A program made the position numbers and the translations under genes. Shown in pieces: positions 61,078-64,000 of a stretch of DNA of 64,000 nucleotides; within the stretch, counting starts at the first letter, position 1; the number at the start of each line of letters is the position of its first letter. The stretch lies in NCBI GenBank assembly GCA_029319145.1, contig CP119753.1:3162001-3226000 (forward strand), in the 5' to 3' direction. The DNA comes from Microbacter sp. GSS18 (GTDB lineage: Bacteria; Actinomycetota; Actinomycetes; Actinomycetales; Microbacteriaceae). The notes below the pieces were generated by a model that did no database searches, had not been told where the DNA came from, and saw only the letters and a program-made list of their open reading frames with translations.

Positions 61078-61659
61078 CTAGGCGGATCCCCCTTCGGCGG
61101 CGCGGATGACGCCGCCCAGCTTGCGCAGCGCGGAGCGCGCATCCGCGGCCGACGCGTCCTCCGACAGGATCATGGCCTCGGCCCCGATGAACATCGCAGC
61201 CGTGAGGGCTGCGAGCTCGTCGGCGGTGAAATCGCCCAGGCGGACTCCGGATTCCTGAGCGCGGGCGGCAGCGTCGCTCAGCACGCCGATCCAGCCGGCG
61301 GTGCGCTCGCGCACCGCGCCGGCGATCTCCGGGTCGGACCACCCCGCCGCCATCATCTCCATCAGCACGCGGACGTAGCCCTCGGCGAGGTCGACCTCGA
61401 GATAGTCGCACGCGCGATCCCACTGCTCGCTCAAGCGCTCGTCGCCGGCGTACAGGTCGGTCTGCCGCTCCAGACGCCGGCGGTCCTCGTCTTCGTAGAG
61501 CGCCAGCAGAAGCTTCTGCTTGGAGCCGAAGTGGTAGTGGATCTGCGACAGCGGCACGCCGGCGGCGGCCGCGACCTTGCGGACCGAGATGGCGCCGTAC
61601 CCTTGATCGCGAAGCACCTGCCGCGCGGCATCGATGATCAGCTGACGTGTGTCCGGCAT
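61078..61659 (-). CDS. TetR family transcriptional regulator
   Basis: 193 residues. Helix-turn-helix at about residues 5-50 (IIDAARQVLRDQGYGAISVR; VAAAAGVPLSQIHYHFGSKQ). The C-terminal ligand domain begins LLALYEDEDRRRLERQ. It is complete, unlike the TetR fragment at 41 kb. It probably controlled itself and the downstream alpha/beta hydrolase, of which only a stub remains. The palindrome at 61677-61692 is its likely operator. Confidence 0.9.
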   Translation of the reverse strand: MPDTRQLIIDAARQVLRDQGYGAISVRKVAAAAGVPLSQIHYHFGSKQKLLLALYEDEDRRRLERQTDLYAGDERLSEQWDRACDYLEVDLAEGYVRVLMEMMAAGWSDPEIAGAVRERTAGWIGVLSDAAARAQESGVRLGDFTADELAALTAAMFIGAEAMILSEDASAADARSALRKLGGVIRAAEGGSA

Positions 61660-61676
61660 CCCGACTCCCGTATCGT

Positions 61677-61692
61677 TCGGTCGTTCGACCGA
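61677..61692. promoter_or_regulatory. Candidate TetR operator
   Basis: TCGGTCGTTCGACCGA is a palindrome with two 7-bp arms and a TT centre, 17 bp upstream of the tetR start. The size and position suit a TetR dimer site for autoregulation. Confidence 0.7.
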
Positions 61693-61747
61693 CTAGGTGG
61701 CAATCTACGCCTGCCGGACCGGCGGATCAAGGGCCGCCCGCCGGGGC

Positions 61748-62647
61748 TCAGGCGGTGAGCAGTCCGATCAGCTCGCGGTAGCGCGCCGCCGTGCGCTCGA
61801 CGATCTCGGCGGGCAGGGCCGGGGGCGTGCCCTGCTTGTCCCAGTGGGCGGCGAGCCAGTCGCGGACGATCTGCTTGTCGAAGCTCGCCATGCGCTCCTT
61901 CGGCGTTGTGCCGGTGCGCCATGCCTCGGCATCCCAGTAGCGCGACGAGTCGCTCGTGAGCACTTCGTCGGCGAGGGTCATGACGCCGTCGGAGTCGAGC
62001 CCGAACTCGAACTTGGTGTCGGCGAGGATCAGCCCCTTCGCTTCGGCGATCGCCGCCGCGCGCGCGTAGATCTCGAGCGAGAGGTCGCGCAACTCGGTCG
62101 CCCGCTCGGCGCCGACGAGCTCCACCGACTGCTCGAACGTGATGTTCTCGTCGTGCTCGCCCATCGGCGCCTTGTAGGCCGGCGTGTAGATCGGCTCGGG
62201 GAGCCGATCGCCGTCCACAAGACCTGCGGGCAGCGGAATGCCGCACACGGTCTGCGTCTGCTGGTACTCGGCCCAGCCCGAGCCGGTCAGGTAGCCGCGC
62301 ACGACGCACTCGATCGGCTGCATGTCGAGCTTCTTCACGATCATCGCGCGGTCGGCCACGGCCGCCGGCGGCGTCGCGCCGGGAACGAGGTGGTTCGGGA
62401 TCGGGCGCCCGCCGTCGGCGCCCGCGAGCCGGCCGAACCACCACAGGCTGAGCGAGGTCAGCAGGGCGCCCTTGTCGGTGATGCCGGGGTCCAGCACATG
62501 GTCGAACGCGCTCACGCGGTCGCTGGCGACCACGAGCATCCCCTCGCCGTCGTCGGCGGGCTCGTACAGGTCGCGGACCTTGCCCGAGTAGACATGGCGC
62601 CAGCCGGGGAGGTCGAGCGGGGACGAGGGTGCTGCGGAGTCCGTCAC
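61748..62647 (-). CDS. purC: Phosphoribosylaminoimidazole-succinocarboxamide synthase
   Basis: 299 residues from a GTG at 62647; the frame is open further upstream but without homology. Forms SAICAR from CAIR, aspartate and ATP. Features: YSGKVRDLYEP, VASDRVSAFDHVL, CVVRGYLTGSGWAEYQ, LILADTKFEFGLD and LTSDSSRYW, as expected. The Actinobacteria-type PurC is of this longer form. It follows purD on the same strand with 31 bp between. Confidence 0.95.
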   Translation of the reverse strand: MTDSAAPSSPLDLPGWRHVYSGKVRDLYEPADDGEGMLVVASDRVSAFDHVLDPGITDKGALLTSLSLWWFGRLAGADGGRPIPNHLVPGATPPAAVADRAMIVKKLDMQPIECVVRGYLTGSGWAEYQQTQTVCGIPLPAGLVDGDRLPEPIYTPAYKAPMGEHDENITFEQSVELVGAERATELRDLSLEIYARAAAIAEAKGLILADTKFEFGLDSDGVMTLADEVLTSDSSRYWDAEAWRTGTTPKERMASFDKQIVRDWLAAHWDKQGTPPALPAEIVERTAARYRELIGLLTA

Positions 62648-62678
62648 CCGCCCATTATCGCCCGCGCACCCGGGCGGG

Positions 62679-63950
62679 TCAGTGCTCGACGACGCGGGCG
62701 GCGATGTCGGTGCGGAACTGCCCGCCCTCGAGCCCGATCTCATCGAGCGCACGGTACGCGCGGCCGCGGGCCTCGGCGAACGTCGTGCCCATGCCGATGA
62801 CGTTCAGCACGCGGCCGCCCGTCGCGACCAGCCCTTCGGCGGCCTCGGCCGTCGCGGCGTGAGCGAGGTGGACGCCCTCGACGGCTTCGGCCGCTTCGAG
62901 GCCCGACAGCGGGCGTCCCGTCAGGGGGGCCACCGGATAGCCCTCGCTGGCGAGCACCACGGTCACGGCGACCGCCTCGGCGAACGCCGGGCGGGCGAAG
63001 TCCTCGAGGTGGCCGGAGGCCGCGCCCAGCAGCAGCTCCGACAGCGGGTCCACGAGCCGCGGCAGCACCACCTGCGTCTCGGGGTCGCCGAAGCGGGCGT
63101 TGAACTCGATGACCTTCACGCCGCCCTCGGTGAGGATGAGTCCGGCGTACAGCAGCCCGATGAACGGCGTGCCCTCGGCATCCAGCTGCCGGATGACCGG
63201 CTCGGCGACCTCGCGCGTGACGAGATCCACGAAGGCGTCCTCGCCGCCGAACCGCTCCAGCAGCCACGGCAGCGGCGAGTACGCGCCCATCCCGCCGGTG
63301 TTGGGGCCGGAGTCGCCGTCGCCGAGGCGCTTGAAGTCCTGCGCGGGGCTGAGCGGAAGCACGCGATCGCCGTCGCTGAGGAAGAACAGCGACACCTCGG
63401 GGCCCGAGAGGAACTCCTCGACGAGCACCGATCCCCCCGCCAGGTACGTGTCGGCGTGGGCGAGCGCGGCGTCGCGATCGTCGGTGACGATGACGCCCTT
63501 GCCCGCGGCGAGCCCGTCGGCCTTGACCACGTGCGGCGCGCCCAGCTCGTCGAGGGCGGCTTCGACCTCGACGCGCGTGCGCGCGCGGACGGCGCGGCCG
63601 GTGGGGACGCCGGCGGACTCCATGATGCGCTTCGCGAAGGCCTTCGAGCCCTCGAGCTGCGCGGCCGCCCTGCCGGGTCCGAACACCGGGATGCCGCGCT
63701 CGCGCAGGGCATCGGCGACCCCGGCGACGAGGGGCGCCTCGGGGCCGACCACGACGAGGTCCACGGCGTTCGCATTGGCGAAGTCCGTGACGTCGGCGGG
63801 GTCGTTCGGGTCGACGTCGACGAGCGTCGCGTCGCGGGCGATGCCGGCGTTGCCGGGGGCCGCGAGGATCTCGTGCTCCGCCTCTTCGGAGCGAAGCGCC
63901 AGGATGATGGCGTGCTCGCGCGCGCCCGAGCCGAGGACCAGAACCTTCAC
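62679..63950 (-). CDS. purD: Phosphoribosylamine--glycine ligase
   Basis: 423 residues. An ATP-grasp enzyme making GAR in purine synthesis. MKVLVLGSGAREHAIILAL at the start, PHVVKADGLAAGKGVIV (ATP loop), SPAQDFKRLGDGDSGPNTGG and MGAYSPLPW, and VIEFNARFGDPETQVVLPRL are all diagnostic. Length normal. First of the purD-purC pair; its promoter lies in the last 50 bases of the window, where nothing distinctive was seen. Confidence 0.96.
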   Translation of the reverse strand: MKVLVLGSGAREHAIILALRSEEAEHEILAAPGNAGIARDATLVDVDPNDPADVTDFANANAVDLVVVGPEAPLVAGVADALRERGIPVFGPGRAAAQLEGSKAFAKRIMESAGVPTGRAVRARTRVEVEAALDELGAPHVVKADGLAAGKGVIVTDDRDAALAHADTYLAGGSVLVEEFLSGPEVSLFFLSDGDRVLPLSPAQDFKRLGDGDSGPNTGGMGAYSPLPWLLERFGGEDAFVDLVTREVAEPVIRQLDAEGTPFIGLLYAGLILTEGGVKVIEFNARFGDPETQVVLPRLVDPLSELLLGAASGHLEDFARPAFAEAVAVTVVLASEGYPVAPLTGRPLSGLEAAEAVEGVHLAHAATAEAAEGLVATGGRVLNVIGMGTTFAEARGRAYRALDEIGLEGGQFRTDIAARVVEH

Positions 63951-64000
63951 CCTTTCACCCTACCCAGCGCCCCCACCCGCCCGTCAGTGAGACGTGACCG

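Overview
The window is high-GC DNA with Actinobacteria-style features: GTG starts, ATGA/GTGA stop-start overlaps, AGGAGG-type ribosome sites, LacI-family operators and an F420-type reductase. Protein content and codon habit fit Microbacteriaceae, most likely Microbacterium; this is inference from sequence style only. No rRNA, tRNA, CRISPR array, insertion sequence or prophage was found.

Layout. 1-6.6 kb: a 50-bp hairpin tandem repeat, an M20 amidohydrolase, a GH13 alpha-glucosidase with its LacI regulator and operator, apt, and a long class V aminotransferase. 6.8-8.3 kb: a xanthine/urate-type NCS2 permease. 8.4-16.1 kb: a four-gene overlapping operon (transglutaminase-DUF2126, circularly permuted ATP-grasp/alpha-E, second transglutaminase, zinc metallopeptidase) that looks like an uncharacterised peptide ligation and cleavage system. 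16.1-27.9 kb: a urate-to-oxalurate degradation cluster (hpxO, uraH, uraD, XRE-cupin regulator, NCS1 permease, allantoinase, formamidase-family enzyme, HpxZ-like/amidase fusion, pucG, allantoate amidohydrolase). 28-30.6 kb: a deazaflavin-type reductase, a 5'-truncated alcohol dehydrogenase and two orphan lipoproteins. 30.7-41.2 kb: a NitT/TauT-type ABC importer, xanthine dehydrogenase subunits, an 8-oxoguanine-type deaminase, XdhC and a MocA-like enzyme. 41.2-46.5 kb: gene debris, repeats, a DUF222-HNH protein and small metabolic genes. 47.0-50.9 kb: an unusual five-gene cluster (DoxX, small membrane protein, acyl-CoA-dehydrogenase-like flavoprotein, signal-less PhnD-like protein, TusA-like/radical SAM fusion). 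51.0-52.0 kb: purS-purQ. 52.1-58.1 kb: a cellobiose operon (cebEFG-bglC-cebR) with CebR-type operators. 58.2-64 kb: a uracil permease, thioredoxin-like/CcdA pair, TetR with an alpha/beta hydrolase stub, purC and purD.

How it works together. Guanine-type purines could be deaminated, oxidised to urate by the molybdenum hydroxylase, opened to allantoin by HpxO-UraH-UraD, and taken through allantoate and ureidoglycine to oxalurate. Three perfect GTnAC-N6-GAAAC sites (the GlnR half-site pair) lie upstream of uraD, the NCS1 permease and allantoinase. A near-match with the full four-half-site spacing precedes the ABC importer next to xanthine dehydrogenase. This suggests a nitrogen-controlled purine-scavenging regulon spanning both clusters.

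The best candidates for undescribed biology are the 47-51 kb radical SAM cluster, the 8.4-16.1 kb transglutaminase/ATP-grasp operon, and the oxalurate branch with its fused HpxZ-like/amidase enzyme. Three gene remnants (28.6, 41.6 and 61.0 kb) show that deletions have shaped the strain.
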